Source: Candidatus Zipacnadia bacterium
GTDB lineage: Bacteria > Armatimonadota > Zipacnadia > Zipacnadales > Zipacnadaceae
NCBI GenBank assembly: GCA_029821455.1
Contig: JALGTI010000016.1
Location: 1 to 18,751, forward strand
Reading direction: 5' to 3'
Length of the DNA: 18,751 nucleotides
Both the position numbers and the translations under genes were made by a program. The notes beneath the pieces were generated by a model. The model ran no database searches. It saw only the letters and a list, made by a program, of their open reading frames with translations, and had not been told where the DNA came from. This document shows, in pieces, positions 7,549-15,214 of the stretch. How positions within the stretch are numbered: position 1 is the first letter of the stretch; every line of letters begins with the position of its first letter.

Positions 7549-8655
7549 GTGGAAGTCCCCCTCTTGGATCTGAAGTCAGAATACCTGGAACTGCGAGATG
7601 AAGTGTTGGCCTCAATTGACGAGGCGATCAGCTCGATGCAACTGTTCCTGGGCCCCAATGTCCACGCGCTAGAGCAGGAGTTCGCCGAGCTGTGCGGAGT
7701 CAAACACGCGGTCGGCGTCGGCAGTGGCACTGAGGCTGTCCACTTCTGCCTGCGGGCCCTGGGCATCGGCGAGGGCGATGAGGTCATCACCCCTGCCTGG
7801 ACTTTCATCGCCACAATTGAGGCAATTGTACACGCCGGCGCAACCCCGGTGGTTGTAGACATTGCCCCGGCAGCTTACTGTATTGATCCTGACGCGACGC
7901 GGGCAGCGATAACCGATGCGACGGCAGCCGTGATGCCAGTTCACATCTACGGCCATCCGGCGGATATGGATGCGGTGGGAGAGCTATGCGCTGAGTATGA
8001 CCTCAAGCTGATAGAGGACGCTGCCCAGGCTCACGGGGCCGCCTACAAGGGGCAGATGTGCGGCTCTATCGGGGACTGCGCAGTCTTCAGCTTCTACTTG
8101 TCCAAGAACCTGGGCGCATATGGCGAGGGCGGGATGGTCACCACCAACAGCGACGCCATCGCCGATGAGGTGCGCCTGCTGCGCAATCACGGCCACGTCA
8201 GCAAGTTCGAGCACAAGATAATCGGCTACAACAGCCGGCTAGATGAGATACAGGCGGCAATCCTGCGGGTTAAGCTCAAGCGCCTGGAGGCCGGCAACCA
8301 GCGGCGCAGGGAGATCGCAGCACGATACAACGAATTGCTGGCCGAGGCGCCGGTTACCACGCCCACCGAGGCTGATGGGTGCATCCCTTGCTACCATCTG
8401 TACACGCTTCGCGCACCGCGCCGTGATGAGCTTGCCGCGCATCTACACAAGCGCGGCATCGGATACCAGATGCACTATCGCGCTCCTGTCCACCTGCAAC
8501 CGGCCTGCAAGCCCCTGGGCCTCGACCGGGCCATTCTACCCGAGACCGTGAAGGCAGCCGACGAGGTTATCCAACTCCCCATCTACCCCGGCCTGACCGA
8601 TGAGCAAGTTGCATACGTGGCCCAGACTGTCTGTGAGTTCTATGGGGGCCAGTGA
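7549..8655 (+). CDS. DegT/DnrJ/EryC1/StrS-family PLP-dependent aminotransferase
   Basis: A 368-residue protein of the sugar-aminotransferase family that transfers an amino group to keto-sugars (often nucleotide-linked) in envelope glycan or glycoside synthesis. It starts at GTG 7549, with TAAGGAGA about 9 bases upstream. Family landmarks are VPLLDLKSEYLELRDE at the start, VGSGTEAVHFCLRALGIGEGDEVITPAWTF, the PLP-contacting EDAAQAHGA (D157), the Schiff-base lysine in FYLSKNLGAYGEGGMV (K186), YNSRLDEIQAAIL, and the C-terminal YPGLTDEQVAYV. All catalytic residues are present. It stands alone, with no nucleotide-sugar genes beside it, so the exact substrate cannot be named. Confidence 0.92.
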   Translation: MEVPLLDLKSEYLELRDEVLASIDEAISSMQLFLGPNVHALEQEFAELCGVKHAVGVGSGTEAVHFCLRALGIGEGDEVITPAWTFIATIEAIVHAGATPVVVDIAPAAYCIDPDATRAAITDATAAVMPVHIYGHPADMDAVGELCAEYDLKLIEDAAQAHGAAYKGQMCGSIGDCAVFSFYLSKNLGAYGEGGMVTTNSDAIADEVRLLRNHGHVSKFEHKIIGYNSRLDEIQAAILRVKLKRLEAGNQRRREIAARYNELLAEAPVTTPTEADGCIPCYHLYTLRAPRRDELAAHLHKRGIGYQMHYRAPVHLQPACKPLGLDRAILPETVKAADEVIQLPIYPGLTDEQVAYVAQTVCEFYGGQ

Positions 8656-8741
8656 AAGTCAGCGGCAGCATTCTCTGTAAATGCCTAGTCTGACAGGTTT
8701 CGGACAGTTGCCAACAGACGGTTCCCAACTTCTCTGGTTTG

Positions 8742-8750
8742 TGCTATAAT
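8742..8750 (+). promoter_or_regulatory. Extended -10 promoter upstream of ftsK
   Basis: TGC-TATAAT at 8742-8750 is a perfect extended -10. A weak -35 (TTCCCA, 8722-8727) lies at the ideal 17-base spacing. Transcription would begin near 8757, about 115 bases before the ftsK start. Confidence 0.6.
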
Positions 8751-8870
8751 TGCTATGGTGCGTCAGTGGCGCGCCGCTGAAAACTGAAGATCCTGCTGGA
8801 TCGCCGCTAATCGCAATCGCTTCACCCCCATTGGATGAAGTCGTGATTCGTAGTACGGAGGGTGAGAATC

Positions 8871-11300
8871 GTGGCCAAAGCAGCCAGGCAGCAGGAGGAT
8901 AGGCTCCTCCGCGACATCGCAGCGGTGGCCCTTGCAACTGTTGGAGCGCTGGTGCTTGCCAGCCTCGTATATGGGCGCGAAGGCCACGGCTACCTTCCCC
9001 ATGTTCTCAACAACGCTCTCTTTCTGGCCGTTGGGCTGGGGGCCTATGCTGTGCCGCTGGCAGCGTGGCTGCTGGCGGGCATCTATGGCCTCGATCGCCG
9101 TCCGCTGGCCGCGCCACGAGTCGTGGCGGGCCTCGGCCTGCTGTTCCTGGTTCTGGTTATCCTCTGTCACCTGGGCACCCCCCAGGATGAGTTGTTCTTC
9201 GATCCGGTATCCCTGCGCGGCGGCGGCGGTTATGTCGGCGCGGCCTTTGCCTGGCTGTTGCTCAAGGCGCTTGGAGTTGGTGGAGCCTTGATTATAGTGG
9301 TGGGTCTGACAGGAGCCGCTATCCTGCTAATTAGTCAGGCCACCGCACGGCAGTTGGTGCGTGGCAGTGTGGGTCTGGTGGCAAAGGGCGCGACCGGGGC
9401 GCGAAGATATGCGCGAGTGTACCTGCCGGCCAGACCAAAACGCAAGCGGCAGGCGCCTTCAACCAGGTCAAAGAGTAAGAGCCGCCGCGTGCGGCCCTCA
9501 GGGCGCAAGCGGGTGGACCTGGAGGATGACGATGAGGCAAGACTGATTGAGGTGCCGCCGGATGACTCCACGGAATCCGCCAAGAGAAGGCGGACAACTG
9601 GCAGCAGCCGGAGCAAGTCCCGGGCCAGGACGGAGTTGGATTCTGAGTCTCAGCTTCCATTGATCAAGCGCCAGGAGAGCTTTGTCCTGCCCTCGCTCGA
9701 TTTGCTGACCGCTATCCCCGAGGAGAAAGAGACCTCTGAGATGCGTAAGCAGGACAACCAGCGCATCGTCAAGCTGGAGGACACTCTGGCCAGCTTCGGC
9801 ATCCAGGCGCGCGTGGTGCACTACGAGCGCGGGCCGGTGCTGACACGCTATGAGGTGGCGCCTGAGCGTGGGATCAAGGTGTCGCAGGTTGTCAGGTTGG
9901 CAGACGACCTGGCAATGAGTCTGGCGGCCATTGATGTGCGGGTGGAGGCGCCCATCCCCGGCAAGTCAGCTATCGGCATCGAGGTACCCAACGAGCGGCG
10001 TGGGATGGTAAGTCTGCGAGGACTGCTGGAGACCGACGAGTTCCAGAACTGTGCGTATGAGTTGCCTATCGCCCTGGGGCGGGACATCTCCGGCAAGCCA
10101 ATAGTCGTGGACCTGGTCACAATGCCCCATATGCTGGTGGGTGGTGCGACTGGCTCAGGCAAAAGCGTATGCCTGCACTCGGCGGTAATCAGCCTGCTGA
10201 TATGCCGCACGCCCGACCAGGTACGCTTTATGATCATTGACCCCAAACGGGTTGAGATGGCCGTCTATGACGGGATGCCCCACCTGATGGCGCCCGTGGT
10301 TCACAGCGTCAAGCAGGCGGCCGATGCGCTGCGCAAGGTGATTCGGGAGATGGAGAAGCGTTATACCCAGTTCGCCCTCAAGGGCGTAGTCAACGTATCC
10401 GAATACAACGACCTGGCCCGGATGCCCAAGCAGTCGGTCCTCGACGAATTCGAGCCACTACCGCGATTTGTCATCATTATTGACGAACTGGCCGACCTGA
10501 TGATGCAGGCGCGGGCGGAGTTCGAATTCTCAATCTGCCGCATCGCCCAACTCGCCCGAGCCACCGGCATTCACCTGCTGCTGGCGACTCAGCGCCCTTC
10601 CGTCAAGGTCATCACCGGCAATATCAAGGCCAATATACCCAGCCGTGTGGCGCTGGCGGTCGCCTCCCAGCACGACTCACGCACTATCCTCGATGGTCAG
10701 GGCGCCGAACGCCTCATCGGCCAGGGCGATATGCTCTATGCACCCCTCGAAGCGCCCAAACCGATCCGGATGCAGGGCAGCTTCGTCTCGCGTGAGGAGA
10801 TTGAGAAGGTGGTCGCTTTTCTGCGCAAACAGGGCGAGCCGGAGTTCCAGATCATCCCCGAAGTACCCGAAGATGACAGGGACGCCGGCGGCGACCTGGA
10901 TGTGGATGACGAACTGTACGCAGCCGCTGTCCAGTACATAGTCGAGCAGGGGGAGGCGTCGGTCTCGATGGTGCAGCGGCGCTTCAAGGTGGGATATGCC
11001 CGCGCGGGCCGGCTCATTGATATGATGGAGCAACGCGGCGTGGTCGGCCCTCATGAGGGCAGCAAGCCCCGCCAGGTGCTCGTCGGACGTGGCATGCTGG
11101 ATGCCGTCCTGCAAGGTAGACAGGAGGCCGAGGATTATGGGGATGAGGTGGCAACGGCTGAGCGCCTCCCAAGACAACCTGCTGCCCTGGCCGGTGAACG
11201 ACTGGAAGATGAACCGGCGGACGCGGCATCCGAACAGGCGGAGCGCTGGGCCGAAGAGGACGAGTATCCGTTCTACGAAGAACTGGAGGATGACCAGTAG
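8871..11300 (+). CDS. ftsK: DNA translocase FtsK/SpoIIIE
   Basis: An 809-residue membrane-anchored DNA pump that clears and resolves chromosome termini at the division septum. The N-terminus has four or five membrane segments (residues about 20-160), then a basic linker rich in Arg/Lys/Ser (about 175-285). The motor domain carries Walker A GGATGSGKS (about 424-432) and Walker B FVIIIDELADLM (D538-E539), followed by LARATGIHLLLATQRPSV. A C-terminal winged-helix gamma domain for sequence-oriented loading spans about 681-738 (YIVEQGEASVSMVQRRFKVG...RAGRLIDMMEQRGVVG). Beyond it is an unusual 71-residue acidic tail. GTG 8871 is chosen as the start because GGAGGGTGA (8857-8865) is properly spaced from it; the GTG at 8862 would abut the Shine-Dalgarno sequence. 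A methyltransferase gene overlaps or closely follows its end. Confidence 0.95.
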   Translation: MAKAARQQEDRLLRDIAAVALATVGALVLASLVYGREGHGYLPHVLNNALFLAVGLGAYAVPLAAWLLAGIYGLDRRPLAAPRVVAGLGLLFLVLVILCHLGTPQDELFFDPVSLRGGGGYVGAAFAWLLLKALGVGGALIIVVGLTGAAILLISQATARQLVRGSVGLVAKGATGARRYARVYLPARPKRKRQAPSTRSKSKSRRVRPSGRKRVDLEDDDEARLIEVPPDDSTESAKRRRTTGSSRSKSRARTELDSESQLPLIKRQESFVLPSLDLLTAIPEEKETSEMRKQDNQRIVKLEDTLASFGIQARVVHYERGPVLTRYEVAPERGIKVSQVVRLADDLAMSLAAIDVRVEAPIPGKSAIGIEVPNERRGMVSLRGLLETDEFQNCAYELPIALGRDISGKPIVVDLVTMPHMLVGGATGSGKSVCLHSAVISLLICRTPDQVRFMIIDPKRVEMAVYDGMPHLMAPVVHSVKQAADALRKVIREMEKRYTQFALKGVVNVSEYNDLARMPKQSVLDEFEPLPRFVIIIDELADLMMQARAEFEFSICRIAQLARATGIHLLLATQRPSVKVITGNIKANIPSRVALAVASQHDSRTILDGQGAERLIGQGDMLYAPLEAPKPIRMQGSFVSREEIEKVVAFLRKQGEPEFQIIPEVPEDDRDAGGDLDVDDELYAAAVQYIVEQGEASVSMVQRRFKVGYARAGRLIDMMEQRGVVGPHEGSKPRQVLVGRGMLDAVLQGRQEAEDYGDEVATAERLPRQPAALAGERLEDEPADAASEQAERWAEEDEYPFYEELEDDQ

Positions 11301-12252
11301 CATCTTTGCGTCAACATCGCAGACTATGGCATCCAAACCCGGGCAACTGAGAATCCCAATCGGTGCGGCCGGTGTGCCCGAGCGACCAGGCGAGCCGGAG
11401 GGCAAACACCATCCCCGCAATGACCTCAACGACCTGACTGGCCGCGAGTGGGTAAAGTTCACCAAGTCCTGGTTCATTTGCGACTCGAAGCGCTATCGCC
11501 GCAATCGAGAGACTGAACTACACCCGGCCCGATATCCTGAGGAACTCGTCGCTGACTTCCTGCGCTTCTTCACCAAACGGGGGCAATGGGTGCTGGACCC
11601 GTTCAGCGGTAGCGGGGCGACGCTGGTGGCCTGCGTCGAGGAGGGGCGCCGAGGGGTAGGCATTGAGCTGTCCGAGCAATACGCCAGCATCACCCACCAG
11701 CGTCTGCAAGCGTTAGGGGCCGATGGCCAATGTGGGGTCCTGTGTGCGGATGCACGCGCGGTCGCATCGCCAGAACACTGGATTAGCCTGGAGGGCCTTG
11801 CAGTGGATGCGGCAGGCCTGCCGCAATTTGACTTCATTATCACCTCCCCGCCCTACTGGAATATGCTGGGCAAGAGTCGCGGCGGCGTCGAATCGACCCA
11901 GAAGCGCCGCGTCAAACAAGGCCTTGACCCAGTCTATTCAGATAGCGAAGCTGACCTGGGCAACATCGAGGATTATGAGGAGTTTATCGAGACGCTGGGC
12001 CACGTGTTTGATGGCTGTGCAAAGCTGCTGCGGCCCGGCAAGTATATGGTGGTAGTTGCCCAGAATCAGCGGGTCGCTGATGGCTATGTGGTGCCTCTGG
12101 CCTGGGACCTGCAAAGGCGCATCTCGCGGACGCTCAGCTTCCAGGGCGAACGTATCTGGTGCCAGAACAGCAAGCAACTCGGCATCTGGGGCTATCCCCG
12201 CACCTTCGTGCCTAACTACCACCACCACTACTGCCTGATATTCCGGAAGTAA
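11290..12252 (+). CDS. Orphan DNA methyltransferase, N4-cytosine/N6-adenine type, permuted motif order
   Basis: A SAM-dependent DNA amino-methyltransferase of about 320 residues (308 if it starts at ATG 11326). The SAM-binding part comes first: ELHPARYPEELVADFL (motif X-like), then VLDPFSGSGATLVACVEEGR (motif I, about 103-109) and GVGIELSEQY. The catalytic ITSPPYWNML (motif IV, about 185-189) follows, then LLRPGKYMVVVAQNQ, and the protein ends in YHHHYCLIFRK. In common beta-class enzymes (pfam N6_N4_Mtase) SPPY comes first and DPFxGSG last, so this protein is a circular rearrangement of that layout. SPPY favours N4-cytosine over adenine, by inference. The start at 11290 overlaps ftsK by 11 bases and has GGAGG directly abutting it; 11326 lacks any clear site. 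No endonuclease gene is adjacent, so it is probably a solitary or regulatory methylase. Confidence 0.85.
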   Translation: MTSSIFASTSQTMASKPGQLRIPIGAAGVPERPGEPEGKHHPRNDLNDLTGREWVKFTKSWFICDSKRYRRNRETELHPARYPEELVADFLRFFTKRGQWVLDPFSGSGATLVACVEEGRRGVGIELSEQYASITHQRLQALGADGQCGVLCADARAVASPEHWISLEGLAVDAAGLPQFDFIITSPPYWNMLGKSRGGVESTQKRRVKQGLDPVYSDSEADLGNIEDYEEFIETLGHVFDGCAKLLRPGKYMVVVAQNQRVADGYVVPLAWDLQRRISRTLSFQGERIWCQNSKQLGIWGYPRTFVPNYHHHYCLIFRK

Positions 12253-12284
12253 ACAGCGAAGGGAATCCCAGGGCATGGCGATCC

Positions 12285-12367
12285 TGTAGGGGCGCGATTC
12301 ATCGCGTCCCATATCTCGTGACGCATGTAGGTGGATGGCTGAGGGCGTGATAAATCACGCCCCTACA
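12285..12367. mobile_element. MITE-like element with palindromic terminal inverted repeats
   Basis: An 83-base unit bounded by TGTAGGGGCG...CGCCCCTACA. The two 25-base ends match at 21 positions as inverted repeats, and each end is itself a hairpin (GGGGCGCGAT/ATCGCGTCCC on the left; GGGCGTGAT/ATCACGCCC on the right). One of the differences between the arms is a compensated base-pair change (C-G against T-A). The unit has no coding capacity and no clear target duplication. Similar GTAGGGGCG...GATTTATCACGCCC units are common dispersed repeats in many bacteria; I know this from memory and have not searched. Confidence 0.7.
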
Positions 12368-12430
12368 ACGGTGGTACTCTGCTGATCGAGGCATGTCGCG
12401 TATATCGGGGGAAAACACACAGCCGAACTG

Positions 12431-12628
12431 AAACCTATCGTCGGCTTGGTGAGCCTGGGCTGTCCCAATAACGAGGTGGATGCCGAGGTAATGCTTGGTC
12501 TCCTGGAGGCCGAAGGCTACAGGATTGTTGAGGATGTCGCGCCGGCCAAGGAAGAGGCTATTGATGCCCTACTGGACATGGCCGAACTCAAGCAGCAGGG
12601 CACCCTCGCAATGCACTCTCGACGGTAG
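12431..12628 (+). pseudogene. rimO: rimO remnant (ribosomal protein S12 methylthiotransferase), truncated and internally deleted
   Basis: The frame reads KPIVGLVSLGCPNNEVDAEV, then MLGLLEAEGYRIVEDVAP, then AKEEAIDALLDMAELKQQG. This is the N-terminus of RimO, the radical-SAM enzyme that methylthiolates an aspartate of ribosomal protein S12. Compared with the family (GYxIxxdxxxADVIIVNTCGFIxxAKEEAID...), about 15-20 codons between EDVAP and AKEEA are missing in frame. They include the NTCGF motif whose cysteine binds the auxiliary Fe-S cluster. Homology stops after KQQG, and a stop follows eight codons later. The third cluster cysteine, the whole radical-SAM CxxxCxxC domain and TRAM are absent, so the product cannot be active. 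No in-frame ATG is present; only a TTG at 12446. RimO usually exceeds 400 residues. Confidence 0.85.
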
Positions 12629-12652
12629 CACCTCCACAGCTTTGCAGCTAGC

Positions 12653-15169
12653 TTATTCTGTCTCCTCGTTCCGCCACACTTCCAGCAGCCCAGCCTCCTC
12701 AAACGTACTCAGGGCCCACAGCGCGTCCTTGACCTCGTAGCCTGTCGGCCCGTCCTTCTCCACACGCCAGCGGAACAGCCGCCACATCCACTGCAGTATC
12801 AGCGGGTCCTTGGTCTGCGCGTACGCAAAGGCCATCGGCCGGAAGTTCAGAATGCCAGAAGAGTGGCATCCTCCCCGACTGATGGGCGCTTCCTTGTAGT
12901 ACACGAGGCCCTCCTTTGTGACCATCGTTCGCGCCAGGAACTGGCAGCCATTGATGCACATCCGCTTCGCCTTCTCGTCGCCCAGCAGCTCCCACACGCG
13001 CATCAGGCCGTTGAGGATGCCGGCAGTCATAAAGGGCGTCGAGCCCCGGTTGAACGAGCCGATGACATTGCGCCAGCGACCCTCCTCGTCCTGCCAGTTC
13101 TCGAAAATCTGCACCATTCTGCGTATCGGTTCCTCCAGTGCTTCATCGTGGATCGCCTCATATAACTCAGCCATCCCGTTCAGCGCCCAGCCGGAGGTGC
13201 GCGCACAGTAGTGCCATTCCGTACGCGGGTCAGCCCAGTTGTCGCGTATCTCCGGTGTGATATCGTACTCCTGAGTTGGGGTGCGGGCACAATAGCGGCC
13301 TGTCATCTCTGCCACTTCCCTTGCTCTACGGTAGCCTGTCAGGTAGTAGTAGTCCAGGATGCCGCCGAACCAGGTGTGGCTGGTGTTGGGGTGTGACAGC
13401 TCCTTGCGGTCAGTGTCAGCATAGTGATGGAACTGAGACCACTGCATGTGTGGCGCGCCGATGCGCTCCGGGTGTTCAGTTGAGTAGTGGATCGTGTCCA
13501 CATCCATCAGATGGAAGGCCATGGCCTCAGCTCTCCAGAAGGTGGGCTGATTCCCCCGCCGCATATACTGGCGGATCACCGCGCGGGTCTGATCGTAGGA
13601 GACGTTATCCGTGGTATACGTGACTTGCTTCCCATCCTCTGTATGCACCCGGCCAGTGTCACCAAAGTTCATCATCCCCACCAGATCGTTGCCCGTCATC
13701 CCGCCCGCGCTCACCCCTTCTCGCAGCCTCTCCTCCAGCCGCCAGTATTCGGGGTAGTACCGCGGGAAGCTGCCCAGTGCCTTGCTATCGGCGTAGGCAC
13801 GTGAGTCAATCTCCAGCAGCAGTGGGTGCTGCCACGCAGCGGCCCAACTTGCCGCATCATAAATGTCTTGAGCTGGCGGTCCGAAGCGCAGGAAGATCTC
13901 GTGGGTCTTGGCCATCCCCTGCGGAACCTGCAGCGCGCCCTCGTACTCGCCGTCGTGCTTGAGGTCCAGCTCCGTGTAGCGCCGGGGGGCCTCCTCCGGT
14001 GGTGCCCACTGGCTTGCATCAGGATACAGATGTATCTCGATACGCGAGCCATCCGTGGCATAGAGCTTGGGGTAATTCTGGGACGGATTGCGTAACTTAA
14101 GCTGGATGCCCTTGTTCTGGTCGCCGGCATAGACCCAGCCGTGGCTCTTGGTGCGCCTGTCAATGCGCCCCTCAGGCACGCCAAAGATCGAATACTGCCC
14201 GAAGTCGTATTCCCACAGCTTTACCTCTCCGCCAACATGGCCGAAGTCTTCACCTGGGTGGATGGTCGTCTGTGGCGAACCCAGCATCACTCGCGGCGTG
14301 CCCTCAATGGCGATGGGCAGACCGAACTTCATCTCTTTCATCTGGAAAAACAGTGGCTCGTCCTGGTCGTGGACGAAAGTGTGATACATCTTCACAAACG
14401 GCTGGTTGGCGAAGAAATAGAGCCTGACCAGCCAGCTCAGTGGCCTGCTCCCGTCGTCTGCGATAAACCCGCCCTGGGCCTTGACGACCAGTCTCAGCGC
14501 ATTCTGCTCCTCGACCGCCAGGCTTTCAACCTGCCCCGTATACAGCTTCCCGCTCTCATCGGTCACAGTCATCTGCCACTGGCCGTCGTCAACCAGGCAG
14601 CCGTTGGCCTGCGCGATGAGCGCCGGGCCGCTGTTGTTCAGCGTTATCGCTAACTCTCCTGTTGAGGTTTTTACCTGTAGTCCGGCATCGCTTTCCCTAA
14701 TCTCAAAGCCATAGCCTCCATCGTAGGCTAGACCCCTGCGGGTAACGTCCTCGCCATACTCAATCTGGAGCGCCACGACTTGCTTGGGGGTCACGTCCAG
14801 TTGGGTATCCAACAGCAGCCATTTGATCGAGTGGTCCGGCCACTCGGCGAGGACGGTGGTCTGCAGCGGCAGTTCGTTGCCGTCCGCGTCTGTCAGGCAT
14901 ACATTGCTGGGGTCTGTCAATGCTCCCTGGGGAAACGGACAGCCATGGGTCAGGGGGTAGTCTTCGCGTGCTACACCGACTGCCTCTTCGACTTGAGCCT
15001 GGATAATCTGGGACACCGGGTATCCCTCCCATTGGACGGTTGCGGGGCCACAAGGCGCCCGGCCTGTCTGGATAACGGCAGCGCTATTCGCGGCCTGTTG
15101 TTTAAGACCTCCTGTGGCAAGAGATCTAATTGGACAGGCAGGGATAGCCCCCAAAAACAGCGAGGACAC
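12653..15169 (-). CDS. PcRGLX/YetA-like protein (exo-rhamnogalacturonan lyase-related, PL26-like)
   Basis: A large, probably exported protein (838 codons from GTG 15169). The N-terminal region resembles the RIFT-barrel of the PcRGLX/YetA family: REDYPLTHGCPFPQGAL, DADGNELPLQTTVLAEWPDH and SIKWLLLDTQ (residues about 65-125). A beta-rich middle follows, then a helical barrel-like domain with HHYADTDRKELSHPNTSHTW and FGGILDYYYLTGYRRAREVA (near residue 600). Characterised relatives cleave rhamnogalacturonan exolytically (PL26), so plant pectin use is a reasonable guess, not proven. The GTG start gives a poor leader. An ATG at 15188 in another frame begins MARIRKRVLAVF, and removing one base in a T5G5 run (15148-15157) would join it to GAIPACPIRS as a signal peptide. 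It lies 28-45 bases after gdhA on the same strand, so the two are probably co-transcribed. Confidence 0.65.
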   Translation of the reverse strand: MSSLFLGAIPACPIRSLATGGLKQQAANSAAVIQTGRAPCGPATVQWEGYPVSQIIQAQVEEAVGVAREDYPLTHGCPFPQGALTDPSNVCLTDADGNELPLQTTVLAEWPDHSIKWLLLDTQLDVTPKQVVALQIEYGEDVTRRGLAYDGGYGFEIRESDAGLQVKTSTGELAITLNNSGPALIAQANGCLVDDGQWQMTVTDESGKLYTGQVESLAVEEQNALRLVVKAQGGFIADDGSRPLSWLVRLYFFANQPFVKMYHTFVHDQDEPLFFQMKEMKFGLPIAIEGTPRVMLGSPQTTIHPGEDFGHVGGEVKLWEYDFGQYSIFGVPEGRIDRRTKSHGWVYAGDQNKGIQLKLRNPSQNYPKLYATDGSRIEIHLYPDASQWAPPEEAPRRYTELDLKHDGEYEGALQVPQGMAKTHEIFLRFGPPAQDIYDAASWAAAWQHPLLLEIDSRAYADSKALGSFPRYYPEYWRLEERLREGVSAGGMTGNDLVGMMNFGDTGRVHTEDGKQVTYTTDNVSYDQTRAVIRQYMRRGNQPTFWRAEAMAFHLMDVDTIHYSTEHPERIGAPHMQWSQFHHYADTDRKELSHPNTSHTWFGGILDYYYLTGYRRAREVAEMTGRYCARTPTQEYDITPEIRDNWADPRTEWHYCARTSGWALNGMAELYEAIHDEALEEPIRRMVQIFENWQDEEGRWRNVIGSFNRGSTPFMTAGILNGLMRVWELLGDEKAKRMCINGCQFLARTMVTKEGLVYYKEAPISRGGCHSSGILNFRPMAFAYAQTKDPLILQWMWRLFRWRVEKDGPTGYEVKDALWALSTFEEAGLLEVWRNEETE

Positions 15170-15214
15170 GCTTGCGTATCCTAGCCATTGTAGGTCGAGG
15201 TAATCTCTACACGT

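Noticed and set aside
11053..11289. Upstream extension of the methyltransferase ORF from 11053
   Set aside because: Overlaps the FtsK gamma domain and encodes no methyltransferase sequence; real homology starts after about 11400.
10677..11477. 266-codon minus-strand frame
   Set aside because: Antisense to the FtsK motor and gamma regions and the methyltransferase start; no recognisable motifs.
13711..14653. Long frames on both strands inside the PcRGLX-like gene
   Set aside because: The minus-strand 838-codon frame carries clear family motifs over its whole length; the others carry none.
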